Origin: Rufibacter tibetensis
Lineage (GTDB): Bacteria; Bacteroidota; Bacteroidia; Cytophagales; Hymenobacteraceae
Direction of reading: 5' to 3'
Assembly: GCF_001310085.1 (NCBI RefSeq)
Contig: NZ_CP012643.1
Location: 4,160,001 to 4,224,000, forward strand
DNA: 64,000 nucleotides
The translations under genes and the position numbers were made by a program. Each line of letters begins with the position of its first letter. Position 1 is the stretch's first letter. This document shows positions 46,657 to 57,516 of the stretch, in pieces. Below the pieces are notes generated by a model. It saw nothing but the letters and a program-made list of their open reading frames with translations, made no database searches and was not told where the DNA came from.

Positions 46657-47634
46657 TTATTTGCTTACGGTGCTTTCTATGGCTTTAACAGCGTTTGCGT
46701 CTGCACTTTCCAGCACTTCCAGTGCCTGGTCTTTGGGTTGGGCCAAGGCATTTTCCATATCCGGAGCTTCAATTTGCCTGTTCACTTCGCGTGCTTTCTG
46801 AACTAGGGCTTGAAACAAGCGACGTTGCTCCACACGACTGGGCAGGTATTCAGGATGCCACTGCACACCCAATAGGAACTCTTTACTTGTGTGCTCAATG
46901 GCCTGCACTACGTTGTTGGCCTCCCAAGCTACTATCTCCAGCCCTTTACCAGGAGTGTGCACCGCCTGGTGATGCAAGGCATTTACTTTTAGTTTTTGGT
47001 GTCCTATTATTTGCGCCAGTTTGCTGTCTGGTTTGAAAGTGACTTTTTTGACGGGGAACACGCTGGACGGATTAGGCTCCTCGCGGTAAAAACAGTTGAT
47101 GTCCTGGTGCAGGGTGCCTCTGAAATATACATTCAAAAGCTGTGACCCCCGGCAGATGCCCAACACCGGTAGATTCATTTTTACTGCCTGATCTATCAAC
47201 TGAAATTCCAAATGGTCCCGGTCCTGGTCTAGCGACCATTGCGGTTTGTTCCGGCTGAAAAGCTTCCGGACATAAAATAGAGCGGGGTAGTAGATCCAGC
47301 GGGTAAAGCGCCATACCCTTTGGAAGAAGTTTTTTCTGGGGTGCTGCAGGGTGCGTTGCAGGTATTCTGTGAATACAGATTCCTGTTGGTAGGTTTGCGG
47401 GTCTACATCGGCTCCGCCGCCAATGATGAGCCCTTGCAGACCATCAGCGGTGCGGGGGAAGGAAGGAGTGATGTGCACCGGTTTTCCGCCTGCCAGCAAA
47501 ACACCAAAGGCCGTAAAGAGCCAGGCCACCTCGCCGCCCTTGTCGGGCCCGGAGACGCCAATGGTTGGGCGTTTGCGGTTTATTGAGTACTTCTGTTGGT
47601 TTGCGTTAGCCACTGTTCTGTTTGTTTGCACCAC
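46657..47634 (-). CDS. Class I glutamine amidotransferase-like hydrolase (peptidase C26/PuuD type)
   Basis: A 325-residue protein related to gamma-glutamyl hydrolases. Nucleophile Cys161 is in VLGICRGSQLLNV, with His260 and Glu262 in LLGVQWHPEYLP. GLIIGGGADVDPQTY forms the oxyanion-side loop. Residues about 90-140 are an insertion rich in Arg, Phe and Trp (RVWRFTRWIYYPALFYVRKL) that may bind membrane. The GTG start at 47634 puts the first 55 bp over the amidoligase gene; GTG 47613 is an alternative. The pairing with an amidoligase suggests removal or transfer of a glutamyl-type group. Confidence 0.85.
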   Translation of the reverse strand: MVQTNRTVANANQQKYSINRKRPTIGVSGPDKGGEVAWLFTAFGVLLAGGKPVHITPSFPRTADGLQGLIIGGGADVDPQTYQQESVFTEYLQRTLQHPRKNFFQRVWRFTRWIYYPALFYVRKLFSRNKPQWSLDQDRDHLEFQLIDQAVKMNLPVLGICRGSQLLNVYFRGTLHQDINCFYREEPNPSSVFPVKKVTFKPDSKLAQIIGHQKLKVNALHHQAVHTPGKGLEIVAWEANNVVQAIEHTSKEFLLGVQWHPEYLPSRVEQRRLFQALVQKAREVNRQIEAPDMENALAQPKDQALEVLESADANAVKAIESTVSK

Positions 47635-48608
47635 TTTCTCTCAAACCCAAGGAGGGTGTTTTCCTTCATGTTCAGGAACTCAAGGCTCATTTCTCTGATT
47701 CTGTCTGGGTTTGCAGCCAATTCCTCAATGACCACCCAGTTGTTCCATTCCTGGGCCAAGGTCCAGTCAGGATCAGAAACACACGAATTAGGCAAACGGT
47801 AGTGAAAGGTTTTTCTGGCTTTCACGCTGCCCAAATTGGTGTAGCTGTTGACCTGCTCTTCCCTTACATACGCAAACAAGGGGTACATGTCTAAAGGCCG
47901 GTTGCGGTCTGGGTTATACTGGTGGTAGTCGTCAATGAGTTGTTCCAAACCAGGTGCATACGAAGGGTCTAGCACTAACTGGCTGTACTCATCCGGAAAA
48001 GGATTGATGAAAGAGGTAAGGTTTCTGCGGGCAAAGTCGGTTTCACCAGCCTCAAGAAGCCACGGGTACAACAGCAGGAAAGCCCTAATGTACCTCAGAA
48101 TAGTAGCTGGTTCAGTGTCTGGAATTTCAGTGTTGATGTGGGTACCGAAGGCATTGGTAAAGAACGCCTCCGTTCCTTTGGCATGGTGCTCGAACAAAGC
48201 CTGTCGCAAAGCCTCCAATTCCTCTAACTGATGGTACGGAAGAGGAGGGCATCCAATCTCGTAAGGGATTACTTTTTGAATAACAGATTCCAGCGCGTCA
48301 TCAATCATGTTCTCCAAGGTGTCCTGGCCTATTTTAACGCTCTGGATGTCAATATTGAGTTTATCAAAAAGGGTTTTGTATTGCTTTTCGGTTAGCAGCT
48401 TCAGGTCTATTTCAACACTGAAGCTACCAATACGGGTATCTACCACCTTGGCCGAAAACCTGTTTTCCATTTCTACCCGGCCGCCATATAAGTCCTGCAC
48501 AATCTGAAGGCATTCTCCAATTCCTACGTTGGCAAACTCAAGCTCAAAGCCCACGGTCCGCACCTTTCCTTCCTGATTTCTCTCTACTGGTAGTGGCTTG
48601 AAAGACAT
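47580..48608 (-). CDS. Putative amidoligase (Amidoligase_2-like)
   Basis: A 342-residue protein from ATG 48608 (MSFKPLPVERNQEG). The N-terminal strand RTVGFELEFANVG, with Glu22 and Glu24, and the later FGTHINTEIPDTEP match the glutamine-synthetase-like amidoligase fold, in which acidic residues bind metal-ATP. ILRYIRAFLLLYPWLLE is the usual helix after it. The family is predicted to form amide bonds between an amino group and a carboxylate. The overlapping amidotransferase-like gene supports a linked function, but the substrate is unknown. Confidence 0.82.
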   Translation of the reverse strand: MSFKPLPVERNQEGKVRTVGFELEFANVGIGECLQIVQDLYGGRVEMENRFSAKVVDTRIGSFSVEIDLKLLTEKQYKTLFDKLNIDIQSVKIGQDTLENMIDDALESVIQKVIPYEIGCPPLPYHQLEELEALRQALFEHHAKGTEAFFTNAFGTHINTEIPDTEPATILRYIRAFLLLYPWLLEAGETDFARRNLTSFINPFPDEYSQLVLDPSYAPGLEQLIDDYHQYNPDRNRPLDMYPLFAYVREEQVNSYTNLGSVKARKTFHYRLPNSCVSDPDWTLAQEWNNWVVIEELAANPDRIREMSLEFLNMKENTLLGFERKWCKQTEQWLTQTNRSTQ

Positions 48609-48890
48609 AGTTTTAAATTTCTGGACCAAACTAACTTTAACAAGTACACCAACGAGAATTGCACCTAAGCGTTACACCCCTTTTGTGCTATTTTAAGAAA
48701 AGCAGGCAAAAACGGGAGTCATACCTTGAAATAGCATGTATGGGCTTTATTTATTTGGTCAAAACCAAATCATCGGATACGGTACTATCCCAATAAAGTT
48801 TAAAGAAGGTTAAGTGATGCTGTTCTTAGTCTGTTTTTACAGAAGCGAGGCTAAAGGGCGAGCTGGTAAGTGCATAGTCGGGATAAGTAA

Positions 48891-48927
48891 AAGGGAGAGG
48901 CTGTACCTTTTTGGTTTAGCCTCTCCC
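48891..48927 (-). terminator. Terminator of ligA
   Basis: GGGAGAGGCT (48893-48902) pairs with AGCCTCTCCC (48918-48927), with TTTT next on the minus strand, 45 bp past the ligA stop codon. The rest of the 48609-48971 gap shows no further gene. Confidence 0.88.
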
Positions 48928-48971
48928 TCTATAGGTCTTATTTTTTACGCAGCCTTACTTGCTCTATATTC

Positions 48972-51035
<2,064 letters not shown>

Positions 51036-51284
51036 TTAATCTAGGAGTAAAGGTAAGAAAAACGATGTTTGTGTTTTCCCCACTCCCTAACTCTAAGTGA
51101 CATCTTCTAGTTGAATATATTTGTTTAAAGCCAGCTATAATTTAGAGCAAATGAAGGTTTTCTGTAACCCTAGATGTGAAATAACCCTCTTCTAGTGAAA
51201 ACTCTATAATATTCATTTCAGATTAAGGTCATGGTAAGTACCTTTTGTTTTGAGGTAAACCTATAGGTAGAAACTATTTATTTC

Positions 51285-51314
51285 TTTGCCAGTAACCTTA
51301 ACCCTTTATCTTTG
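51285..51314 (+). promoter_or_regulatory. Bacteroidota-type promoter of gluconokinase gene
   Basis: TTTG at 51285-51288, an 18-nt spacer and TATCTTTG at 51307-51314 give the best promoter match in the window. The transcript would start near 51321. The 372-bp gap 51024-51395 shows nothing else. Confidence 0.7.
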
Positions 51315-51395
51315 GAAAAGACACAGTATGCGTATTTATAGCAAAGTGGCTTGAGAGAAAAGGGAACTATCAGAAACCTATCAAAGAAAAAGAGT

Positions 51396-51917
51396 ATGTC
51401 ATACATCATCATGGGAGTATCAGGGAGCGGCAAAAGCACTGTAGGTGAACTTCTGGCGAAACGCCTCAAACTGCATTTCATAGATGCTGATGACCATCAC
51501 CTGGCACCCAGCATCGCCAAGATGGCCAGTGGTATCCCGCTCACCGATGAGGATCGGGCAGAATGGCTTAGAAAATTAAATCACCTCTTACTGCAAGCCG
51601 AGGCTACCGGACAAGAAGTAGTCATGGCTTGCTCAGCCTTGAAAGAAAAGTACCGACAGGTTTTACAGCAGGATCTAAAAAACACCCTTAAAATAGTTTT
51701 CCTGCACGGAGACGAAGCCCTGCTCAAGAGCCGCATGGGTGCCCGCACCGCCCACTTCATGCCAGAAACGTTGCTAGCTTCTCAGCTGCAAACACTAGAA
51801 AAACCGTCAAAAGCTTTAAACTTAGACATCATCCATGCTCCAGAAGAACTAGTCCAACAAATCATGCAGCACTATGGATCGACAGATCCTTCTTTTTTGG
51901 AAGAGAATAAAAACTAG
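51396..51917 (+). CDS. gntK: Gluconokinase (GntK type)
   Basis: A 173-residue P-loop kinase that phosphorylates gluconate to 6-phosphogluconate, from ATG 51396 (MSYIIMGVSGSGKSTVGELL). Walker A is GVSGSGKST (residues 7-15). FIDADDHHLAPSIAKMASG, GIPLTDEDRAEWL and ACSALKEKYRQVL are GntK hallmarks. Codons upstream to 51351 are open from a TTG but add no conserved residues. No gluconate transporter or Entner-Doudoroff gene is adjacent. Confidence 0.95.
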   Translation: MSYIIMGVSGSGKSTVGELLAKRLKLHFIDADDHHLAPSIAKMASGIPLTDEDRAEWLRKLNHLLLQAEATGQEVVMACSALKEKYRQVLQQDLKNTLKIVFLHGDEALLKSRMGARTAHFMPETLLASQLQTLEKPSKALNLDIIHAPEELVQQIMQHYGSTDPSFLEENKN

Positions 51918-52004
51918 TGTCTGTCTTGAAGGCTATTTACAGCCTCCTTTTTGAAAACTTGCTTTATCTGCTTTCTTCTATGCATTCCCATTTTCAATCC
52001 TTTT

Positions 52005-52117
52005 GCTTGAGCGCCTAGATGTCTGCGGGGGCGGGCAGAGCCCGGCAGCCGAGGCTTTAGCCGAAGGCAGCTGAACTATAGGCGCGAGTGTGGAAGGCGG
52101 GGCCCCGCAGGCTTGAG
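52005..52117. repeat. GC-rich structured element A
   Basis: A 113-bp GC-rich island in the 321-bp gap after gntK, bounded by direct GCTTGAG repeats (52005-52011, 52111-52117). Inside are GCGCCTA/TAGGCGC and CTGCGGGG/CCCCGCAG pairs. It shares blocks with element B at 60141: GAGCGCCT, GCCGAAGGCAG, GCGAG, GGAAGnCGGGGCC and CGC. No open frame fits it. It resembles a REP-like intergenic repeat. Confidence 0.6.
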
Positions 52118-52206
52118 TAATTACGTGAAAAGATGCAACAACATAGCTCATGCGCCTACTCCAAGGTAACTAAAACCCACCTTCACCAAAACCCATGTAA
52201 TACCTG

Positions 52207-52214
52207 TACCTTTG
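52207..52214 (+). promoter_or_regulatory. -7 element of helicase gene
   Basis: TACCTTTG matches TAnnTTTG. A start near 52221 leaves an 18-nt leader before ATG 52239. The -33 box is not recognisable. Confidence 0.45.
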
Positions 52215-52238
52215 CCCCATCAAAATACCTTTACTTTT

Positions 52239-53384
52239 ATGTCCTTTTCAGAATTAGGCTTATCTCCTGCTATTGTCAAAGCCGTTGCTGCCCAAAAATA
52301 CCCGCACCCGACCCCTGTGCAACAAGCCGCCATACCTGAGATTCTGAAGGGGAAAGATGTTTTGGGTATTGCGCAAACCGGTTCGGGAAAGACAGCTGCC
52401 TATGCCTTGCCGCTGCTGGACAAAATGCAGACCAACCGGGCATTCAGAAACAGGTATGTGAAAGCTTTAGTATTGGTACCCACGCGTGAATTGGCCTTGC
52501 AGGTAGGAGAGGTGTTCCTTTCATTCAGTGCGCATATACCCATCAGCATTAAAACATTAGCGGTGTTTGGCGGCGTTTCCATCAACCCGCAGATGATGAA
52601 ATTGCAGGGAACCGATATTCTGGTAGCCACTCCCGGAAGACTCTTAGATTTAGTTGAGTCCAAAGCGGTTCATTTGTCTGAAGTAGAAACGTTGGTATTA
52701 GATGAGGCAGACAAGATGCTGAACCAGGGATTTGAGGAAGAGATGCGCCAGATTTTAGCTCTTTTACCAAAAAGACGCCAGAATCTCCTGTTCTCAGCTA
52801 CCCTGGACAACAAAGTGAATGCAATACAGGAAACGTTGCTGCGCGAGCCGGTGACCGTAGAAATAAAAGCCGAGGAAACGAACCTGGACTCCCTTATTTC
52901 AGAAGTAGCCTACCTGGTTGACACTGAAAGAAAAGGACCATTCCTGCGCTACCTGATCAAGCACCACCAGATGCAGCAGGTGCTAGTGTTTGTTTCCGCC
53001 ACTCAGCGCGCCGACCACCTGGTAACGAAATTAAGCAACAACGGAATCAAAGCCGTTGCCCTTCATAGCGGGAAAAGCCAGGGCGCCAGAACCGAAGCTT
53101 TGGCATTGTTCAAGAAAGGAAAAGTAGCCGTGCTGGTTGCCACAGATCTGGCCTCCAGGGGCATTGATGTGCAGTACCTGCCGTATGTCATCAACTACGA
53201 TTTGCCACGCTCTTCCAAAGACTACATCCATCGGATTGGCCGCACGGGTAGGGCAGAGTCAGCGGGAGAAGCTATTACCCTGGTAACGCCAGAAGATGCT
53301 CACCACTTCAAAATAATCCAGAAACAAACCAAACGGGTGATTCCTACGCAAGAAACCACAGACATCGACCTAAAAGGTTTCTGA
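52239..53384 (+). CDS. DEAD-box RNA helicase (RhlE-like)
   Basis: A 381-residue ATP-dependent RNA helicase from ATG 52239 (MSFSELGLSPAIVKAV). Motifs in order: Q motif PTPVQQAAIPEI, I AQTGSGKT, Ia PTRELALQ, Ib TPGRLLDL, II DEAD (VLDEADKML), III SAT, IV LVFVSAT, V ATDLASRGID, VI HRIGRTGRAE. There is almost no C-terminal extension, unlike most RhlE proteins. It probably assists ribosome assembly or RNA decay. Confidence 0.95.
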   Translation: MSFSELGLSPAIVKAVAAQKYPHPTPVQQAAIPEILKGKDVLGIAQTGSGKTAAYALPLLDKMQTNRAFRNRYVKALVLVPTRELALQVGEVFLSFSAHIPISIKTLAVFGGVSINPQMMKLQGTDILVATPGRLLDLVESKAVHLSEVETLVLDEADKMLNQGFEEEMRQILALLPKRRQNLLFSATLDNKVNAIQETLLREPVTVEIKAEETNLDSLISEVAYLVDTERKGPFLRYLIKHHQMQQVLVFVSATQRADHLVTKLSNNGIKAVALHSGKSQGARTEALALFKKGKVAVLVATDLASRGIDVQYLPYVINYDLPRSSKDYIHRIGRTGRAESAGEAITLVTPEDAHHFKIIQKQTKRVIPTQETTDIDLKGF

Positions 53385-53416
53385 ATTTTATATTATTCCT
53401 CAACCTGATAAAAAGC

Positions 53417-53465
53417 AAAAAGCGTTTGGGGCCTGTTTTAGATAAACAAGCCCCAAACGCTTTTT
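53417..53465. terminator. Bidirectional terminator, dispersed-palindrome core
   Basis: AAAAAGCGTTTGGGGC (53417-53432) pairs with GCCCCAAACGCTTTTT (53450-53465). The centre CTGTTTTagatAAACAAG repeats the family core. It lies between convergent helicase and SDR genes, with T tracts on both strands. Confidence 0.93.
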
Positions 53466-53489
53466 AAAACGGGAAGACAACTTCTCAAA

Positions 53490-54206
53490 TTAAGGGTTGG
53501 TGGACCAGATACCCGCTTCCTTCAGGAATATGCGGCGGTTCAGTTTTAGCTGGCTCACCACAAACTCGGCAAAATCTTCAGGCTGCATGACTTTTTCTGG
53601 GTTACCGTCAGTAAGTTTTAACTCTACCGCTAAATCGGTGGCGACAGTGCTTGGGGTAAGGGTTGTGACCCTGATGTTGTGCTTCCGGACTTCTTGCATC
53701 AGAGACTCTGACAAACCAATCAACCCAAATTTTGAGGCGCTGTAGGCACTTGTCACGGCGGATCCCCGTTGCCCGGCTGTGGAAGAAATATTCACAATGT
53801 CACCGGTCTTTTTAGAGATCATGGCAGGTAGAACAGCGCGGGTCACGTAGTAAGGACCCAGCAGGTTTACCTTGATGATGTGCTCCCATTGATGGGGTTC
53901 CAGGTCCAGAAATTTTCCGAAGGCGGCGGTTCCGGCATTATTGATCAGAATGTCAATAAACCCCAGCTCATGCTGAGCATGCTCTACGGCTTCATTCACG
54001 CTATTTATGTCGGTCACATCGGCGGTGACAATGGAGGTTTCTACCCCGTGAGCCTCTACCTCTGCGGCCACTTTCTGTAAATCACTCTCGGTGCGGGATA
54101 ATAAAGCAATGTTTACTCCTTCCTGGGCCAAAGCGATGGCTATGGCGCGCCCTATCCCTTTTCCTGCCCCTGTGATCAGGGCGTTTTTTCCTTTCAAAGA
54201 TTCCAT
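53490..54206 (-). CDS. Short-chain dehydrogenase/reductase (FabG-like)
   Basis: A 238-residue classical SDR. The cofactor loop is [15 protein letters not shown] (TGxxxGxG). NNAG is in [11 protein letters not shown]. The catalytic Ser is in [11 protein letters not shown] and the Tyr-Lys pair in YSASKFG. It resembles 3-ketoacyl-ACP reductase-like proteins, but no fatty acid genes are adjacent, so the substrate is open. It is monocistronic. The 439-bp gap upstream shows only small stems such as GCAGGA/TCCTGC near 54277-54296. Confidence 0.9.
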   Translation of the reverse strand: MESLKGKNALITGAGKGIGRAIAIALAQEGVNIALLSRTESDLQKVAAEVEAHGVETSIVTADVTDINSVNEAVEHAQHELGFIDILINNAGTAAFGKFLDLEPHQWEHIIKVNLLGPYYVTRAVLPAMISKKTGDIVNISSTAGQRGSAVTSAYSASKFGLIGLSESLMQEVRKHNIRVTTLTPSTVATDLAVELKLTDGNPEKVMQPEDFAEFVVSQLKLNRRIFLKEAGIWSTNP

Positions 54207-54645
54207 AAGTACTTCAAATTACTGTTCAAAACTAGCAGACATGTTTCTGCCCACCATGGATCCGGATGGTATCCCGCAGGAAACGAATCTCCTGCCCATG
54301 GGTTTAACGGGCAAACTTTTGGGTGGTTCTCTTTCTTTTTTGGAACAGTGGAGGAGGGAGGAGTCTGAAGCAGATACTGGAGGTAGGGGAAGTATAAGTT
54401 TTAAGTGTGTAGCTTTGGTTAGTTAAATAGGTGTAAATCAAACTTTAAGCTAGGTGCAACCTTTAAAATGAGTTTACAGATTTAAAGCACTACTTCCTAA
54501 AATATTTTTAAAACTTGGCAGCTGAATTGTATTTAGTTTGGAGATTAAAGGTATAAAACGGCGAATTTGAAATTATGACTCGTATCTTTAGGTAAAATTA
54601 GAGCCGAAACTTGTCTATTTGGGCCATTTATCACACCCCCTCACA

Positions 54646-55434
54646 ATGAATGCACTCAAAAGAAACAACGTTACCATACTAGGAAAAGGAGAAACCCCCA
54701 TGCTGTTTGCCCATGGGTATGGCTGTGACCAGAACATGTGGCGCTTTATCACCCCTGCTTTTGAAGAAGACTACAAGATTGTCTTGTTTGACCATGTGGG
54801 TTTCGGCAAAGCAGACACTTCAGTCTATACCTTAGAGCGGTATTCTTCACTTCAGTCTTACGCAGTTGACATCCTGGAAATCTGTGAGGAGCTGAATCTA
54901 AAGGACGTTATTTTTGTGGGGCACTCAGTTAGTGCTATGATTGGCGTATTGGCTTCTATCTTAGCGCCTGATTATTTTTCAAAGCTGGTTTTGATTGGCC
55001 CTTCTCCCCGGTATATCAACGATGAGAACTACGAGGGCGGCTTTACCCAGGAAGGCATAGACAGCCTGCTGGAGTCTTTGGACAGCGATTACTTAAGCTG
55101 GTCTGCAGCCATTGCGCCCGTTATTATGGGTAACCCACAAAAAGCTGAACTATCACAGGAGTTGACGCAAAGCTTTTGCAGAAGTAACGTAGAGGTAGCT
55201 AAAGATTTCGCCCGGATTACCTTCCTTTCTGACAATCGTGCGGACTTGCCTAACGTGAAAACCCCGGCCTTAATCCTGCAATGCACCGACGACGTTATTG
55301 CCCCTTTGCCGGTAGGGAAGTACATGCATGAGCACCTGCCTAGCAGCTCTTTTAAAGTATTAAATGCCACGGGCCATTGCCCTAACTTAAGCGCTCCTGA
55401 GGAGACTATCTCCGCCATTAAAGAATTTCTGTAA
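54646..55434 (+). CDS. RsbQ-like alpha/beta hydrolase
   Basis: A 262-residue serine hydrolase from ATG 54646 (MNALKRNNVTILGKGETP). It closely follows the RsbQ/karrikin-receptor layout: FAHGYGCDQNMWRFI oxyanion region, nucleophile Ser94 in VGHSVSAMIG, Asp in LQCTDDVIAP, His in NATGHCPNLSAPEE. RsbQ in Bacillus produces or carries the small hydrophobic signal that activates the RsbP phosphatase in the energy-stress pathway. Here the next gene, 70 bp on, encodes a small STAS-like protein rather than RsbP. Confidence 0.88.
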   Translation: MNALKRNNVTILGKGETPMLFAHGYGCDQNMWRFITPAFEEDYKIVLFDHVGFGKADTSVYTLERYSSLQSYAVDILEICEELNLKDVIFVGHSVSAMIGVLASILAPDYFSKLVLIGPSPRYINDENYEGGFTQEGIDSLLESLDSDYLSWSAAIAPVIMGNPQKAELSQELTQSFCRSNVEVAKDFARITFLSDNRADLPNVKTPALILQCTDDVIAPLPVGKYMHEHLPSSSFKVLNATGHCPNLSAPEETISAIKEFL

Positions 55435-55504
55435 TCTTTCCTTTAACTAACCATATAGAAAGTTGAAGATCAACGTAAGGAGTACAGGACCTAATAAGGT
55501 GCTT

Positions 55505-55918
55505 ATGGATAGAAAGGAACTCAAGAAAGCAAACGGTGATGTCTTTTTTGAAGCCTGGAGAATGCCAGAGGAGCTCTTCATTAGGGTAAACTGGATTGGA
55601 ATCCAAACTTTGGAAACTGTGGTGATGGGAGGGAATCAGTTATTGGCAATGCTTAGAGAAAAGCCTTGTCGCGGAATTCTGAACAGTAACCGTGAACTGA
55701 TTGGACCCTGGGAAAGCGCTGTCCCCTACATGGCGTATAAGTGGGCTCCTACCGCTGAAATCTTAGGGCTTAAGTACTTTGCCCATGTACTATCACCGGG
55801 TATTTTCGGGCAAAGGTCGTATGAAGTTTTCAACCAACAATTAAAAGGGCAGTTGCGGACCAGAGCTTTTGAGATGGAAGATCAAGCTATGGAGTGGCTT
55901 AACCGTCACCTGGACTAA
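55505..55918 (+). CDS. STAS-like small protein next to rsbQ-like gene
   Basis: A 137-residue protein from ATG 55505 (MDRKELKKANGDVFFEAWRM). A TTG at 55463 in frame is possible but less likely. It has strand-helix alternation (LFIRVNWIGIQTLETVVMGG, CRGILNSNRELIGPWE) and ends MEDQAMEWLNRHLD, like the C-terminus NEEAMDWL of the protein at 28062. I place it tentatively in the STAS/SpoIIAA-like group. Cotranscription with the rsbQ-like gene is likely from spacing and direction. Confidence 0.65.
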   Translation: MDRKELKKANGDVFFEAWRMPEELFIRVNWIGIQTLETVVMGGNQLLAMLREKPCRGILNSNRELIGPWESAVPYMAYKWAPTAEILGLKYFAHVLSPGIFGQRSYEVFNQQLKGQLRTRAFEMEDQAMEWLNRHLD

Positions 55919-55966
55919 GATGCCTTTATTTTCTTTTGCCTTGTCCGCAGCCCTGCCAAAACAGAA

Positions 55967-56014
55967 AAAATCCGTTTTAAGCCCCTTCTTTAGAAAAGAA
56001 GCTTAAAACGGATT
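55967..56014. terminator. Bidirectional terminator, dispersed-palindrome relative
   Basis: AATCCGTTTTAAGC (55969-55982) pairs with GCTTAAAACGGATT (56001-56014) around an inner TTCTT/AAGAA stem. It is between convergent genes. Confidence 0.88.
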
Positions 56015-56036
56015 CAACTTAATGGAGTACCTGTTC

Positions 56037-56552
56037 TTAGTTGTCTTTTGCCTCACCCTCTTTTACCTGAACGCCCGAAGCGACAAACGTAATAGAAGGC
56101 TTAGGTTTGGTGATGGCGGCAATCTCTTCTTTTGACTTACCTGCATCTTCAGCGAAGTGACGCTGATCTTCCACTGAGATGGTGTCTTTAAGTGCCACTC
56201 CTTCAAAAACCACTTCTTTGCCTACAATGTCTTTGGGCATAAAGAACCCATAGTTCTTGAATGTTACGCGCATAGGTTCCTGGCCCTCTACAGCCACCTT
56301 CATCCAGCAGCCTTTTGCCTGGCAAACCTCAAGCACATTGGTAGCTACTTTGGCCTTGGCAGAGTCCTGGCTTGCCAGAAGCGAGGGTAGTTTCTCAGCA
56401 GTGATTGCACCCTCGGCGGTAATGGTATCTCCGTAAGTAGCTACTTTTTCTGTTGGAGCCTGCGCAATGGCTTGCGGGGTTTCTGCGTTTTTGGTGCAGC
56501 TGCCTACTATAAGGGTAAGGGCCACAGCGGCAGGGAGCAGGTGCTTTTTCAT
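56037..56552 (-). CDS. DUF4920 lipoprotein
   Basis: A 171-residue predicted lipoprotein. MKKHLLPAAVALTLIVGSC gives a signal with lipobox and Cys19. The DUF4920 domain includes YGDTITAEGAITAEKLPSLL, VCQAKGCWMKV, VTFKNYGFFMPKDIVGKEVV and DQRHFAEDAGKSKEEI. The VC-x3-GCW motif is typical of this family, which resembles OB-fold domains. It probably faces the periplasm. The function is unknown. Confidence 0.9.
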   Translation of the reverse strand: MKKHLLPAAVALTLIVGSCTKNAETPQAIAQAPTEKVATYGDTITAEGAITAEKLPSLLASQDSAKAKVATNVLEVCQAKGCWMKVAVEGQEPMRVTFKNYGFFMPKDIVGKEVVFEGVALKDTISVEDQRHFAEDAGKSKEEIAAITKPKPSITFVASGVQVKEGEAKDN

Positions 56553-56619
56553 GACAAAGACATCTTGGTTCAGGACCTAAAGCTACTGAATGCCGCTTAA
56601 AGTGCAAGAATAGAACTTT

Positions 56620-57363
56620 TTATTTCTGCAAAGCCTGTGCTGGGTTTCGTTTGGAGATTAGCTCTAACCCTTTTGCTTTCTTTCCGCGTTTGGTAGAGAA
56701 CTGGCATTTAATTAAGCCATGCTCCAGGGAGAAATACTCTTCCACATTGAAAACATCGCGCAAGGGCAAGCCCATGGCATCTATGTACACCACATATTGG
56801 TAACTTATCTTGTAGGTGTCAAAAGTGCCGGCTGGGGTGGTGATTTTCTCCATGGCCTCTACCTTTCGGTTAGTGGCCACCATAGAAAGTTGGGTTATGT
56901 TCACGTTGGCAGATCGTACCCGAACGCCTAGTTTTCCATCGGGAAGTTTTTGGCCAACCTGCATTTGTTGCGGATAGGCAATGTCAACGGGGAAGTAGTC
57001 AAAGTCCTTGCCTTCAAAAGATTTTAACACCTGCTCTCTGAGCAGGAGCATGGCATCAAGGTAAATGGTATCTCCCGAACACTTAATGCGGTACTCGTCT
57101 GAGGTTTGGGTGCGGTTGGTCTTACCTAGTCGGGCACTCTTGAAGGTCGTCACATAAGCTCCTTTTTTATCGGTCATTTGCTGCACCACCTTATTGCTGA
57201 GCGTGCCTTGAGGGCGGCCTTTGTCAGTGACTTTGAAGACAAACTCGGTATTCTTGGCTAGTCCCAGGGGCTGAAGGCAATCTTGTGCTTTAACTTCCAA
57301 AGGCGAGATACTGGCTCCTATAAGCCAGATGATACCTAAGGCATAGAAGAAGGATTTTTTCAT
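56620..57363 (-). CDS. Secreted DUF3108/TapB-like protein
   Basis: A 247-residue exported protein from ATG 57363 (MKKSFFYALGIIWLIGASIS), where a signal peptide begins. Sequence upstream to 57543 is open but lacks such a signal. The mature part is a beta-rich domain with NTEFVFKVTDKGRPQGTLS, EKITTPAGTFDTYKISYQYV and a final YFSLEHGLIKCQFSTKRGK, similar to DUF3108 and TapB-like proteins of Bacteroidota. The role is unknown. It is divergent from the pair at 57517-58067. Confidence 0.75.
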   Translation of the reverse strand: MKKSFFYALGIIWLIGASISPLEVKAQDCLQPLGLAKNTEFVFKVTDKGRPQGTLSNKVVQQMTDKKGAYVTTFKSARLGKTNRTQTSDEYRIKCSGDTIYLDAMLLLREQVLKSFEGKDFDYFPVDIAYPQQMQVGQKLPDGKLGVRVRSANVNITQLSMVATNRKVEAMEKITTPAGTFDTYKISYQYVVYIDAMGLPLRDVFNVEEYFSLEHGLIKCQFSTKRGKKAKGLELISKRNPAQALQK

Positions 57364-57516
57364 ATTAAAAGTTACCTCCATTATGAGAGATAAACCGTTA
57401 TTTATACGTATACCTGAATACTTTGATATATTGGATTCTTTAAACCAGAAATCAAAAAGAAACGGGCTATAATAGGGTCCGTAATTCTCTTTTAATACTT
57501 CTATCCTACAAACCCT

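Noticed and set aside
54091-54426. Plus-strand frame covering the SDR start and its upstream gap.
   Set aside because: More than a third is antisense to the SDR gene, the rest has low-complexity composition, and there is no promoter or recognisable domain.
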